64,000 bases of DNA, taken from assembly GCA_937893225.1 (NCBI GenBank), contig CALBJM010000301.1:1-64000 (forward strand), written 5' to 3'. Position numbers and translations under genes: made by a program. Positions 24,760 to 33,138 of the stretch are shown in pieces. This DNA is from an uncultured Erysipelotrichaceae bacterium (lineage in GTDB: Bacteria > Bacillota_I > Bacilli_A > Erysipelotrichales > Erysipelotrichaceae). A model generated the notes under the pieces. The model saw only the letters and a list, made by a program, of their open reading frames with translations. It was not told the DNA's origin and searched no databases. Position 1 is the stretch's first letter. Every line of letters starts with the position of its first letter.

Positions 24760-26709
24760 TTATGCTGCCAAAGTACCAACAACTCTATTATGAATTGCAG
24801 GATAATTCTTCTTTAACTTATCTAATTTTGGTAACCTGTTAATTACTTTAATATTGTTTGTATCAAAGTACTTAAATCGTACTTCCTTAATATCCCAATC
24901 TTTAACATGATAACCTTTATCGACTAACCAAGTAAGAAACTTGCTACAAACAGTTGTCATTGCTTTTAGTCTGTTTTCTGGTGTGTTTGCTTTAGCTGCG
25001 TTTCTTTTTTGTATATTAGATTGCTGAAACGGATGCACTCCTTTTTCTAATTGAACTTTAGCTACATGCTTACCTAAAGTTAAACCATCCGAACACACCC
25101 TTTTCATTTTTCGTTGAACAGGTGTTAAACCATCTGTTCCTATCTTATTTAATCCTTCAGAAATACGGCGTCCATTAACTACTTTCCAAACTTCACCATT
25201 CTCATCAATAGAATTCGTTAACTTCTTCATAAATTCACTTTGTCCAGCACGAATCTTTCCAAAAGTTGGAATACTCCATTCTTTATACAAAACACCTTTT
25301 GTTAAATTTGCTTTACCTTTTGGATCATAAAAATTTTTAGACCCGTTATTATAAACAAGATTTACATCAGCAATTTCAAAACCTAAATCTTTTAATTCAA
25401 CATCAAATCTTTCTCTCCATACGTAAGCTATTTTATCACTCCTACGTACAAGTATTTTATGAAAATTTGTATATCTATGAGTGTTGTAAGTTTCTTTATT
25501 ATCTCTTCCTAAAAATGTCACTTTTAAATTTAAACAATTTTTATCACAAATACTACCACTAATCAAGTTAATTTCTGCTGTCTTTAACTCTTCATTAGTT
25601 TTATAATAATTTAAAATCTCTCTTTTAAAACAATCTCTTCCATACTTTTTAATGGATTCTTCGATTAAAACCCCGCTCCCTAAATAATCATCATCAACCT
25701 CGAATGTAGAATGTGACCCATAATAATATTCGCCATTAACAAGATTTGTTACTTTATATGTAAAATACTTTCTTTCAGGCAAACTAGCAACATCATCTTC
25801 TTCAGTTAAATCTTGCGCTTCAACCCAACCTTTGTTCCATGTCCAAAATTTATGATCCAACGTACACCTGACTTTTTTATCACCTTCGAAGGTTAATTCA
25901 ATTGTCTGGTCTACTGTACGGGTTTTATGAAAATTATTCATAATAGCAGGTTCTACCTGTCCTGTCTTATCATTATAAGATAAAACTTCAATTTCTTTTA
26001 TACCTTGATCCATAATCTCTCTAAAAGAGATAGAAGAACCGTCAGATTTTTTAATTTTAGCATCGTCTGTAAAACAACCCCAAAAATTAATCATTTGCCC
26101 TAAAGCTGAAGCTAAATGTTTTGGTGGTTTACTTTCAACTTTACCTTTTACACCGTTAAAACCTTCCTGAAGCAATGAGCGTAAAGACCAACCAGTACAA
26201 TAGTTTGCTAACATATCCAAATCGTGAATCTGTATATCACCGTTACGATGTGCTTCACCTGCTTCTTTAGGATACACATGACTCAACCAATAATTTGCTG
26301 TTACTTTACCAGAAGTATTTAGAATCATACCACCTAAAGAATACCCCTGATTAGCATTAGCATTAACTCGCCAATCTGAACGATCAAGATAATCATCAAT
26401 TGACTGAACAGCATCAATCATTACATTATTATCTTTTCTCATATCGTTATGTTTTTCACGATACACAATAAAAGCACGTGCTGTTTTAGTGTAATTATTT
26501 TCATTCAACACTTTTTCAACAGCATCCTGAATTTCTTCAACAGTTGCTTTTTCTTTATTATCAAACATTTGAATTACTGAATTGGTTAAATCTAAAGCTT
26601 CATCATAACCAAACTCACCTGAAGATTCACCAGCTCTACGAATAGCTGATACAATCTTTTTCAAATTAAACTTTACTTCTTTTCCATCACGTTTTACTAC
26701 TTGCTTCAT
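24760..26709 (-). CDS. nrdD: Anaerobic ribonucleoside-triphosphate reductase, N-terminal piece with split-intein N-part and GIY-YIG endonuclease
   Basis: 649 residues. Residues 1-~90 are an ATP-cone (MKQVVKRDGKEVKFNLKKI); 91-211 start the reductase barrel and end GQMINFWG. Cys212 (CFTDDAKIKKSDG) begins an intein with block B CTLDHKFW at ~282-289. From ~313 a GIY-YIG domain follows (FTYKVTNLVNGEYYYGSHST, then DDYLGSG), and after it DNA-binding modules of homing endonucleases (LEKGVHPFQQSNIQKRN). The ORF stops without the intein C-part, which starts the next ORF. AGGTAAG before ATG. Confidence 0.88.
   Translation of the reverse strand: MKQVVKRDGKEVKFNLKKIVSAIRRAGESSGEFGYDEALDLTNSVIQMFDNKEKATVEEIQDAVEKVLNENNYTKTARAFIVYREKHNDMRKDNNVMIDAVQSIDDYLDRSDWRVNANANQGYSLGGMILNTSGKVTANYWLSHVYPKEAGEAHRNGDIQIHDLDMLANYCTGWSLRSLLQEGFNGVKGKVESKPPKHLASALGQMINFWGCFTDDAKIKKSDGSSISFREIMDQGIKEIEVLSYNDKTGQVEPAIMNNFHKTRTVDQTIELTFEGDKKVRCTLDHKFWTWNKGWVEAQDLTEEDDVASLPERKYFTYKVTNLVNGEYYYGSHSTFEVDDDYLGSGVLIEESIKKYGRDCFKREILNYYKTNEELKTAEINLISGSICDKNCLNLKVTFLGRDNKETYNTHRYTNFHKILVRRSDKIAYVWRERFDVELKDLGFEIADVNLVYNNGSKNFYDPKGKANLTKGVLYKEWSIPTFGKIRAGQSEFMKKLTNSIDENGEVWKVVNGRRISEGLNKIGTDGLTPVQRKMKRVCSDGLTLGKHVAKVQLEKGVHPFQQSNIQKRNAAKANTPENRLKAMTTVCSKFLTWLVDKGYHVKDWDIKEVRFKYFDTNNIKVINRLPKLDKLKKNYPAIHNRVVGTLAA
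24763..26076 (-). mobile_element. N-terminal part of the split intein 1, with GIY-YIG homing endonuclease
   Basis: Residues 212-649 of the first nrdD ORF. The ~100-residue splicing N-part (blocks A and B) is followed by an ~340-residue GIY-YIG endonuclease with HPF-type DNA-binding repeats. Most intein endonucleases are LAGLIDADG or HNH, so GIY-YIG here is unusual. The ORF end and new ribosome binding site separate it from the C-part. Confidence 0.8.
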
Positions 26710-26841
26710 TTTTTACTTACCTAACTGTTAAAGAAACTTAAAGGTTTTTCCAATCAACATTTGGTTTTTGAGTTTTTGGATCTACCACATATTTCATAAG
26801 GAATTAAATTATCAAATGTCTTTAAATAATCTTTGAATTCA

Positions 26842-26958
26842 TTAAAAAAAATAATTCAACCCTTCAGACCCAACATCTTCTTTCAGAAGTTTACTATCAT
26901 TCAAATGATAACCTATTGAAACAATCTGACTTTTTACTAAAGATTTTGAACTCATCAT
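26842..26958 (-). CDS. Short ORF or frameshifted gene remnant
   Basis: 38 residues (MMSSKSLVKSQIVSIGY...EGLNYFF). The ATG overlaps the stop of the preceding gene as ATGA, so it looks translated. It ends at a T8 run (26844-26851). A one-base shift there would continue with NEFKDYLKTFDNLIPYEICGR for ~30 more residues, and a further frame gives MKYVVDPKTQKPNVDWKNL ending at ~26750. Either two tiny genes or one decaying gene. Confidence 0.4.
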   Translation of the reverse strand: MMSSKSLVKSQIVSIGYHLNDSKLLKEDVGSEGLNYFF

Positions 26959-27458
26959 TCACTACTTTTCTCTTCTTTTCTCAAATCAGCCAACTGTGCA
27001 TTTGATAAAAAGACTTCTTTATTTAACATTTCTGGCTTTACAAGCTTGTCATTTTCCTCAATACACAAAAACTTTCCATCAGAATATTTAACATGAACAA
27101 TCTGATTATCTAACAATGCTTCATAAATACTCCCATCAAGTAAAGCTTTGATATCCTTTGACATTGGAACTTTATCAATGTTCGAGAATACAACTTTATA
27201 TTCATAAAGACAATCAGGACAAATTAAATTAATAGAATGGTCGTTAACAACTTCACAACTACTAAAACCAATTATGCAATCACATTCAGTACAATAAATC
27301 TTATCGTCTGTGATTGTAATCATTGTATCATCAGTATCTTCATCTACGTAATCAACGCTACCATCATCATTAACATAACGTGCTAATTTTTCACCATCAT
27401 GATAAACGGAAAAGCCTTTGTTTTCAAACAGTTTATCAAACATATCGTCTTTATTCAT
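26955..27458 (-). CDS. Acidic zinc-ribbon protein, unknown function
   Basis: 167 residues. A central CTECDC...ICPDCLYEY supplies two CxxC knuckles of a zinc ribbon; the flanks are acidic and beta-rich. No catalytic motif seen. Seven bases after the FTR-like gene in the repair/nucleotide operon; might be a transcription- or redox-linked accessory, but this is not shown. Confidence 0.55.
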   Translation of the reverse strand: MNKDDMFDKLFENKGFSVYHDGEKLARYVNDDGSVDYVDEDTDDTMITITDDKIYCTECDCIIGFSSCEVVNDHSINLICPDCLYEYKVVFSNIDKVPMSKDIKALLDGSIYEALLDNQIVHVKYSDGKFLCIEENDKLVKPEMLNKEVFLSNAQLADLRKEEKSSE

Positions 27459-27465
27459 TTAAACC

Positions 27466-27708
27466 TTAAACCTTACTTTCATATTTCTTTTTAAACAAAC
27501 CACAATGACAAACACCATTTTGTTGAATCTCATTGTAGCATTTTTTGCTAATGCAAGCCATCTCTCGATCATCAGGACAACATGGACATCTAAATCCAAC
27601 ATCCAAAATGGTCTTTGCGTTCACTATCTTATCAACTTTATCAGAAATGTCAACATTTTTTAACACTGACAAACGAATTAAAGCATCTTTAAGCTTCTGT
27701 TTTTCCAT
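27466..27708 (-). CDS. Ferredoxin-thioredoxin reductase catalytic-chain-like protein
   Basis: 80 residues from ATG at 27708, overlapping the gp46-like gene by 20 bases. Cysteines are spaced like the FTR beta chain: FRCPCCPDD (41-44) and VCHCGLF (67-69) with two more at 52 and 57. FTR beta uses a 4Fe-4S cluster and a disulphide to pass ferredoxin electrons to thioredoxins. Lying between recombination genes and nrdD, it may deliver reducing power for nucleotide reduction; this is inference. A different zinc/Fe-S role remains possible. Confidence 0.55.
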   Translation of the reverse strand: MEKQKLKDALIRLSVLKNVDISDKVDKIVNAKTILDVGFRCPCCPDDREMACISKKCYNEIQQNGVCHCGLFKKKYESKV

Positions 27709-29587
27709 TGTTATCATCACCACTTTTAAAAACAACTTTTGAAATATCATTATTCTTGCTAACAAGAATTTGTCTTGGGATTAATCCATATGCATTTGGA
27801 TTATGTGTAATGACGTAAATGCTTGGAATTACTTCAGACCTTTCTTCTAACATTGTAACAACATGATTAATACCGGCAACATCAAGACTTTCAAAAATTT
27901 CATCAAGAATCAATATGTTTGTATCAAACATTGCTGTTGAACGTACTAGATCATAAATAGCAAACTGAATGCACAAATCCAACCTTTTACGTTCACCTTT
28001 TGACAACATTGATACTGATTTTACTAAACCGTTAGTATTTTCAATGATAATATCAATTTTATTTGACTCGACTGTAGGTACGGTCAACTTAATTGAACAA
28101 CCTGAATACAACCTTGCTGAATAATATTGCAATACTTTATTTAAGTAGGCAATGTCTTTTCTCAAAAGATATGGTCTTAAGTTTCCTTTTGGACCTAAAC
28201 TATCATAAAAGAATTGATATGCGCCACGTTCATCTTCAAGTTCAATTAAAGCTTTATTGTTATTTTGAATACTCTCTTTAATTGTTGTTATCTGTTGTTT
28301 GTATAAATTAATTTGATTGACGAAATTTTCCAAACGAACACTATGTGATGCAATATTGTCTTTTAAAACTTTAATGTTTTGATTTAATGCTATCACTCGA
28401 TCTTTTACTGATTTATCTTTAAATGATAATTCTTGAATCTTCAATGAAATATTTGTGATTGCATTTCGCAACTCAATCAACTCTTCAGGTTCACCAATTG
28501 AAATTGTTGATATTTTACTGACAACATCTTTCTCTTTTGCTACAGCCTCTAATAAAGACTTTTTTGTTACCGTTAAATTACGCAACAACTCCATCTTTTT
28601 TTCTTCTGACAAAACAACCTTTTGCCCGCAAGTTGGACACACGTTATCTTTTGTTAAAAGATCGCCATATTGCTTGATATTGTTCTGTGCATTCTGGATG
28701 GTAAATTTCAGCTTTGATCCTTCAGAATACAAATTATCCAATTCTTTAACAGCTTTATTATGTTGTTCAGTTGCTTCAGATGCTAAAACATTCTTTTCAT
28801 TCAACTCTTTAGACAAATTATCAATCTCATCTTTGCTATCACCTAAAGCAATTAATTGATTTAACTCTGACTCTAAAACTACTACTTCGTTATCAGAAAA
28901 GGTTTTTTCTTTTTCTGACATATAATCTTTTGACAATCTATCAACAAAATCAGAAATAGCTGTCAATTGACCTTCACTATTTGCATTTGAAGCTTTTAAG
29001 TTTTCAATTTGTGAAATATACTGATTTAATGACGTTTTTGATTCTTCACGAAAATCTGACCAAACCTTATAATCACGTACTGATTCAAGTAAAGCAATGC
29101 GATCTTTAGGTGTTAATTCAGAAAACCTGTTTGAAATATCACCTGCCATAATAATTGTTGATTTCAATAAAGCAGGACTAATCTTAATAATCTGATTAAC
29201 TCTATCCTGTGTATCTTTTATACGGTGTGCTGACAATGATTGACCATCAACATCCAAAAACAAATTATTTTTATATTGTGAATGTTTTCTTGTACGCATT
29301 ACTTTTACAATGTGATCATCACTATTAATTGTAACCTCAACAAAACAATCTTTTTTTGTTTTCAAGTTTACAACATCATCTTCACTGTCAACACCATTTA
29401 CTGTATTGCCAGTTAAGCACCAAATAATGCTATCACAAAATAGAGTTGATTTTCCACTACCGTTTGAATCAGACGCACTATCATCTTTATTTGCGCCTTT
29501 AACAACCCATAAACCTTCTTTGATTTGAAAGTCAAACTTTTTAAAGGAACGGAAATTCTCGCCCTTAACTGATACGATCTGCAACAT
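27689..29587 (-). CDS. SbcC/Rad50-like recombination nuclease subunit (gp46-like)
   Basis: 632 residues. SNGSGKST (41-48) is the Walker A motif; a coiled coil follows to a zinc hook CPTCGQ (317-321), then a second coil, SKGERKRLDL (ABC signature) and ILILDEIFESLD (Walker B, D-loop). This is the full SMC-like layout. With the gp47-like nuclease at 32-33 kb it should process DNA ends for recombination-dependent replication. Confidence 0.9.
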   Translation of the reverse strand: MLQIVSVKGENFRSFKKFDFQIKEGLWVVKGANKDDSASDSNGSGKSTLFCDSIIWCLTGNTVNGVDSEDDVVNLKTKKDCFVEVTINSDDHIVKVMRTRKHSQYKNNLFLDVDGQSLSAHRIKDTQDRVNQIIKISPALLKSTIIMAGDISNRFSELTPKDRIALLESVRDYKVWSDFREESKTSLNQYISQIENLKASNANSEGQLTAISDFVDRLSKDYMSEKEKTFSDNEVVVLESELNQLIALGDSKDEIDNLSKELNEKNVLASEATEQHNKAVKELDNLYSEGSKLKFTIQNAQNNIKQYGDLLTKDNVCPTCGQKVVLSEEKKMELLRNLTVTKKSLLEAVAKEKDVVSKISTISIGEPEELIELRNAITNISLKIQELSFKDKSVKDRVIALNQNIKVLKDNIASHSVRLENFVNQINLYKQQITTIKESIQNNNKALIELEDERGAYQFFYDSLGPKGNLRPYLLRKDIAYLNKVLQYYSARLYSGCSIKLTVPTVESNKIDIIIENTNGLVKSVSMLSKGERKRLDLCIQFAIYDLVRSTAMFDTNILILDEIFESLDVAGINHVVTMLEERSEVIPSIYVITHNPNAYGLIPRQILVSKNNDISKVVFKSGDDNNGKTEA

Positions 29588-29615
29588 TTAGAAATTCTTT
29601 AGATAAAAATGTTTG

Positions 29616-29954
29616 TTAATTTAAAGTACTATGAAAATCATCAAATTCTTTTTGATTGGAATTAAACTTTTTGAAATCTTCTTCAGTAAAATCTTCATCA
29701 AGTTTACCAAACTTTTCAAAAAACATTTTATAGATTTCAAATTCCCAATCATCCATTGAAGACTCATGTGCCTTAACATCATCTAAAGAATCATAATATA
29801 AAGCACGATTATAGAATGCATAAAGATCAGCGGCATCTTCTAATCCTAAATACGTTGCCAATTTTTCCACATATGGATAAATGCCTAAATCATTTTCATA
29901 AAGATCGGAATCTTCATAAAGATTTTTTGCTAAAGTCTTTGTATATTCTGTCAT
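29616..29954 (-). CDS. Small acidic protein of unknown function
   Basis: 112 residues, acidic, mostly helical, many Y, D, E and F (YTKTLAKNLYEDSDLYENDLG). No motif recognised. A GTTCT site lies 27 bases upstream of the ATG. Same operon direction as the gp46-like gene. Confidence 0.55.
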   Translation of the reverse strand: MTEYTKTLAKNLYEDSDLYENDLGIYPYVEKLATYLGLEDAADLYAFYNRALYYDSLDDVKAHESSMDDWEFEIYKMFFEKFGKLDEDFTEEDFKKFNSNQKEFDDFHSTLN

Positions 29955-29994
29955 CGTGCTTTCCTAAAAACTACAAATAAAGAACCTTAAAGTT

Positions 29995-30210
29995 TTAGTT
30001 TTTAATGTCAACTTTGTCGATCAATGTGAAACGTTGAACACCGCCGATCGCTTTAGATTCAAAATCACACATACGACGGACATAACATTCACTTGTTTCA
30101 AGATTTCTATACACTACACACAATTCTTTTGAATCATGATCCGTCGCAACTTCAACAACACCATAAACGCCGCCTTTAAAATGGCGATAAACTTCACCTT
30201 TAGTAACCAT
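29995..30210 (-). CDS. DUF1653-like protein
   Basis: 71 residues from ATG at 30210, which overlaps the previous stop (TAATG). KGEVYRHFKGGVYGVVEVATDHDSKELCVVY and a final RF match the DUF1653 plan (KGxYRHYKGxxY...VxYxxL...RF). Small beta-barrel-like protein of unknown function, often found in phages and bacteria. Confidence 0.7.
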   Translation of the reverse strand: MVTKGEVYRHFKGGVYGVVEVATDHDSKELCVVYRNLETSECYVRRMCDFESKAIGGVQRFTLIDKVDIKN

Positions 30211-30563
30211 TAAAACCATCCATTTAGTTTAGCTTCTTTAACCCAATTTATTGAATCGTCAATTGAACGCCAAATGACATATTCAAAACCCAACTTTGTT
30301 ACAGAATCTTCAAACTGTTTCTGATATTCACTTTGTTTACCTTTATCAGTCTTCATTTCCACAAAAACTGTACGTGAATTAGGTAATAACAAAATCAAAT
30401 CAGAAACACCGTGCAACGTACCTTCTGCAACCTGAATACGCGCTTCTATTTTACTTCTTTTACCACCATTAGGAACAGCGAAAACCAAACCACCACATTG
30501 ACGAAGTTCCAACCTTAAATAATTAACAACTTGTCTTTGTATCTTTGATTCTTCATGCTTCAT
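30210..30563 (-). CDS. VRR-NUC domain nuclease
   Basis: 117 residues. The pattern E-x-x-I-Q...YLR, VPNGGKR, EGTLHGVSDLILL, VEMKTDKGKQSEYQKQF is that of VRR-NUC (PD-(D/E)xK) nucleases: Asp of SDL, Glu and Lys of VEMK are the catalytic set. Phage members act on Holliday-junction or flap-like DNA. Coupled upstream (ATGA) to a 43-residue ORF and downstream (TAATG) to the DUF1653 gene. Confidence 0.8.
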   Translation of the reverse strand: MKHEESKIQRQVVNYLRLELRQCGGLVFAVPNGGKRSKIEARIQVAEGTLHGVSDLILLLPNSRTVFVEMKTDKGKQSEYQKQFEDSVTKLGFEYVIWRSIDDSINWVKEAKLNGWF

Positions 30564-30691
30564 TCTTTTGGTTCCTGACCGTAAAAGAAACCATCAACCT
30601 TTTCAGCAATCTCACTAACAATTTCGTCAACTTCTTTATCGTCTTCTGAAACTTTTGTTCTTTCTTGCTGACTTTTTACTTCTTCACACAT
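30560..30691 (-). CDS. Small acidic protein, 43 residues
   Basis: Frame MCEEVKSQQERTKV...FYGQEPKE, ATG at 30691 with TTGGTGAAG upstream, stop overlapping the VRR-NUC start as ATGA. A good promoter lies 20 bases in front. Charged, helical; function unknown. The coupling and promoter argue that it is real. Confidence 0.6.
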   Translation of the reverse strand: MCEEVKSQQERTKVSEDDKEVDEIVSEIAEKVDGFFYGQEPKE

Positions 30692-30709
30692 TTCTTCACC
30701 AACAAAACT

Positions 30710-30738
30710 ACTATAAAACAAAAAGAACTTTAAGTCAA
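30710..30738 (-). promoter_or_regulatory. Sigma-70-like promoter containing a GTTCT motif
   Basis: Minus strand TTGACT (30733-30738), 17-base spacer, TATAGT (30710-30715). GTTCT (30724-30728) lies in the spacer. It overlaps the end of the exonuclease gene and drives the small ORF, VRR-NUC and DUF1653 genes. Confidence 0.7.
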
Positions 30739-31737
30739 GCGTGTAATAACAGGTGAATATGGTAACGCCATCATTGTTTTCATTTCAAGCTTGTTTAAAA
30801 GCGTTAAAGCACCGCCTGTATCAGCTACTGCTGATTCTTCCAACAACTTTTTCAATTCTTCTTTTTTGTTTTCACCATATGGACATTTGCGAAAATCCAT
30901 CAAATTAAGATTTTTAGTCAAAACGTCAATACAATCTTTTGTAAACTTCTGAATGCTACGTTTTGATCTTGAATCTTCCCATGTTTCAGCTAAACTAATC
31001 AACTTATCATAAACATTGTTGCTATCAGGATCTATACCTAACTCATGTGCTTTATTAACAAATTTAATAATTGATGCTTCACCGAAACCTTTAACAACAT
31101 TAGGAATTTCATCAGATGGGTCACCCATTAACGCTTTATATAAAATAAACCATTCAGGATAAACCTTACATTTTTCCAAAAAGTTTAATGACGTAATTAC
31201 ATCACCATGCATTGCACGTAAAATTTTAATCCCAGGAATCAAGTTCACCAATTGCAAATAATCTTTATCATCAGACATTGCTGTACATAACCAACCTTGT
31301 TCAGTTAAATGTTTACATGTATGATAAACCAAATCATCACCTTCGACATTTTCCTGAATAATTGTTCTAATCTTTAATTTAGGCAACAAGTATCGCAATG
31401 TCTTAAAAGTAAACTCCTGTGTACTTTTTTGCGACCAACCCCATTTATCTGTTGCTACATATGACGCATATTCAGGGCTATCAGGATTACTTCTTCTGGA
31501 TGACTTATATGATGGAAACAATTGTTTACGATATGCTGGATAGCTATCCATACAACAAATAACTTTACTATAATAATCACTATCAAGCGCATTATTTAAT
31601 GCTTTTAACACACCAAACACACCACCAACTTTTACCTTGTCTTTATTTCTCAACTCGCTCATTTGTGGAACTGATAAATAACGATGCACTTGATATGATA
31701 AATCTACAATTAAAGCTCTTTTATTTTCATTTGACAT
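30730..31737 (-). CDS. 5'-3' exonuclease / flap endonuclease (RNase H-like, FEN family)
   Basis: 335 residues. ALIVDLSY (first metal Asp), NVEGDDLVYH, MSDDKDYLQL and LMGDPSDEIPNVVKGFGEASI (helix-hairpin-helix with GDxSD) form the FEN/Pol I 5'-nuclease signature. It should remove RNA primers and flaps during lagging-strand synthesis; the phage polymerase halves lack this domain, so it is the separate partner. Confidence 0.88.
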   Translation of the reverse strand: MSNENKRALIVDLSYQVHRYLSVPQMSELRNKDKVKVGGVFGVLKALNNALDSDYYSKVICCMDSYPAYRKQLFPSYKSSRRSNPDSPEYASYVATDKWGWSQKSTQEFTFKTLRYLLPKLKIRTIIQENVEGDDLVYHTCKHLTEQGWLCTAMSDDKDYLQLVNLIPGIKILRAMHGDVITSLNFLEKCKVYPEWFILYKALMGDPSDEIPNVVKGFGEASIIKFVNKAHELGIDPDSNNVYDKLISLAETWEDSRSKRSIQKFTKDCIDVLTKNLNLMDFRKCPYGENKKEELKKLLEESAVADTGGALTLLNKLEMKTMMALPYSPVITRLT

Positions 31738-32047
31738 ATCGACAATTTTCCCTAAACAAATCGCATACTACTTCATATTTAAATTCAGTATAACCAAAAG
31801 CATCCTGTGCCAACTCTAACATGAAAGTTTCACCAAACTTTTTCTTGTAAATTTTATATGCATCATACGGAATGTGAATTAAAATCTCTTCTTCATAAAT
31901 TTTAAATCTCTTTTCTGATGGAAGGTGCGAAAATTTACATGGATCAATTAAAACATTTTTTCTGTAGAAATTTCTATTCAACACCAACTCTTCAAAACAA
32001 CTAATGTACATTTTATTTATAAAATAATTTTTTATTTTTTTAAACAT
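31727..32047 (-). CDS. Hypothetical protein
   Basis: 106 residues from ATG at 32047, overlapping the gp47-like stop (TGATG). Basic at the N-terminus (MFKKIKNYFINKMY), then mixed alpha/beta; overlaps the exonuclease start by 11 bases. Not recognised. Its place between two nuclease genes suggests a replication or repair accessory only by association. Confidence 0.5.
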   Translation of the reverse strand: MFKKIKNYFINKMYISCFEELVLNRNFYRKNVLIDPCKFSHLPSEKRFKIYEEEILIHIPYDAYKIYKKKFGETFMLELAQDAFGYTEFKYEVVCDLFRENCRYVK

Positions 32048-33123
32048 CAATGTCTAACCTTTCCTAAAATAGTTAACCCAACCTGACGATATTTTTTCTT
32101 CTTTTCTTCACTGCAATCTTGGCTGTCAATAAACTCTTTTAAAACATCTTCTTCAGATTCCAAAATAATATCTTCTGAATCACGCTTCCTTGATGAAATT
32201 TTTATACGTTCAACATCGAATTCAACTTCAACGCCTAAAAATTTATTTTTAATATCTTCTAATGTAACATCTTCTTCGCATAAAGAGTAATCACTTGCTA
32301 AAGATAGTTTAACATAATTATTTGGTTTCAATTCTTTAACAATTTCACCAATTGGCATCATATCGTCAATCTTAACCCAATCAGGAACATCTAAAGCAAT
32401 TCTTTTAACTTTATCCGTTTCGGTATCATAAACAATAACGCCTCTAGTTAACGCTGAACGTGGTTCATTAAACGAAAATACTTGAGGTGAACCAGGAAAC
32501 ACAAAATTCTTTCCTAACTTTTGAGGCAAATGATAGTGATGACCGATCACCTTTTTAAATTTGCTAAACACATTTGTATCGTTTCCCGATTGATCAACAA
32601 TAGTATCACTATACTTTGCACCTAAAAAATCAAGATGCGCTATAACAACCTTCTTTTCTTTATTTTCAACTTTTGATACAAAAGATGATACACGTGAATT
32701 TTCCATCACATACGGAATATAAACAATATTGTTTTCAGCATCTTCTTCCATTTGTTCATGCAAAACAATGTTTGGATAATACTTGAACGGGCGCAATGAA
32801 TTTGATGACATATTATTATCAGATAATTGATCATGGTTTCCAACAATAATATTAAACTTTTTGCCAATTTCTTGACATGCTAGATCAATTTCATGAATCC
32901 CTTCTACAACTGCATCTAATACGATTGTATCTACAGTTGACCACGTATGAAATACGTCACCGCCGCAACAAACAACATCAGGCTTTTCTTTTCTAATTAC
33001 TTTTGCTATTTCTTTACACGTGTTAATCTGTTCCTGCAAGCGAACTGTATATCCAAATTCTACAGGATGGCTGAATTGATGATAATGATGAAAATGTAAA
33101 TCACCAAATGTCAAAATTTTCAT
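32047..33123 (-). CDS. SbcD/Mre11-like nuclease subunit (gp47-like)
   Basis: 358 residues. Metallophosphoesterase motifs in order: FGDLHFHHY, GGDVFH, VGNHD, AHLDF and GHHYH. A cap region and a helical C-terminus follow, as in T4 gp47. Forms the nuclease complex with the gp46-like protein at 27.7-29.6 kb. Confidence 0.9.
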   Translation of the reverse strand: MKILTFGDLHFHHYHQFSHPVEFGYTVRLQEQINTCKEIAKVIRKEKPDVVCCGGDVFHTWSTVDTIVLDAVVEGIHEIDLACQEIGKKFNIIVGNHDQLSDNNMSSNSLRPFKYYPNIVLHEQMEEDAENNIVYIPYVMENSRVSSFVSKVENKEKKVVIAHLDFLGAKYSDTIVDQSGNDTNVFSKFKKVIGHHYHLPQKLGKNFVFPGSPQVFSFNEPRSALTRGVIVYDTETDKVKRIALDVPDWVKIDDMMPIGEIVKELKPNNYVKLSLASDYSLCEEDVTLEDIKNKFLGVEVEFDVERIKISSRKRDSEDIILESEEDVLKEFIDSQDCSEEKKKKYRQVGLTILGKVRH

Positions 33124-33138
33124 ATAAAACTCACACTA

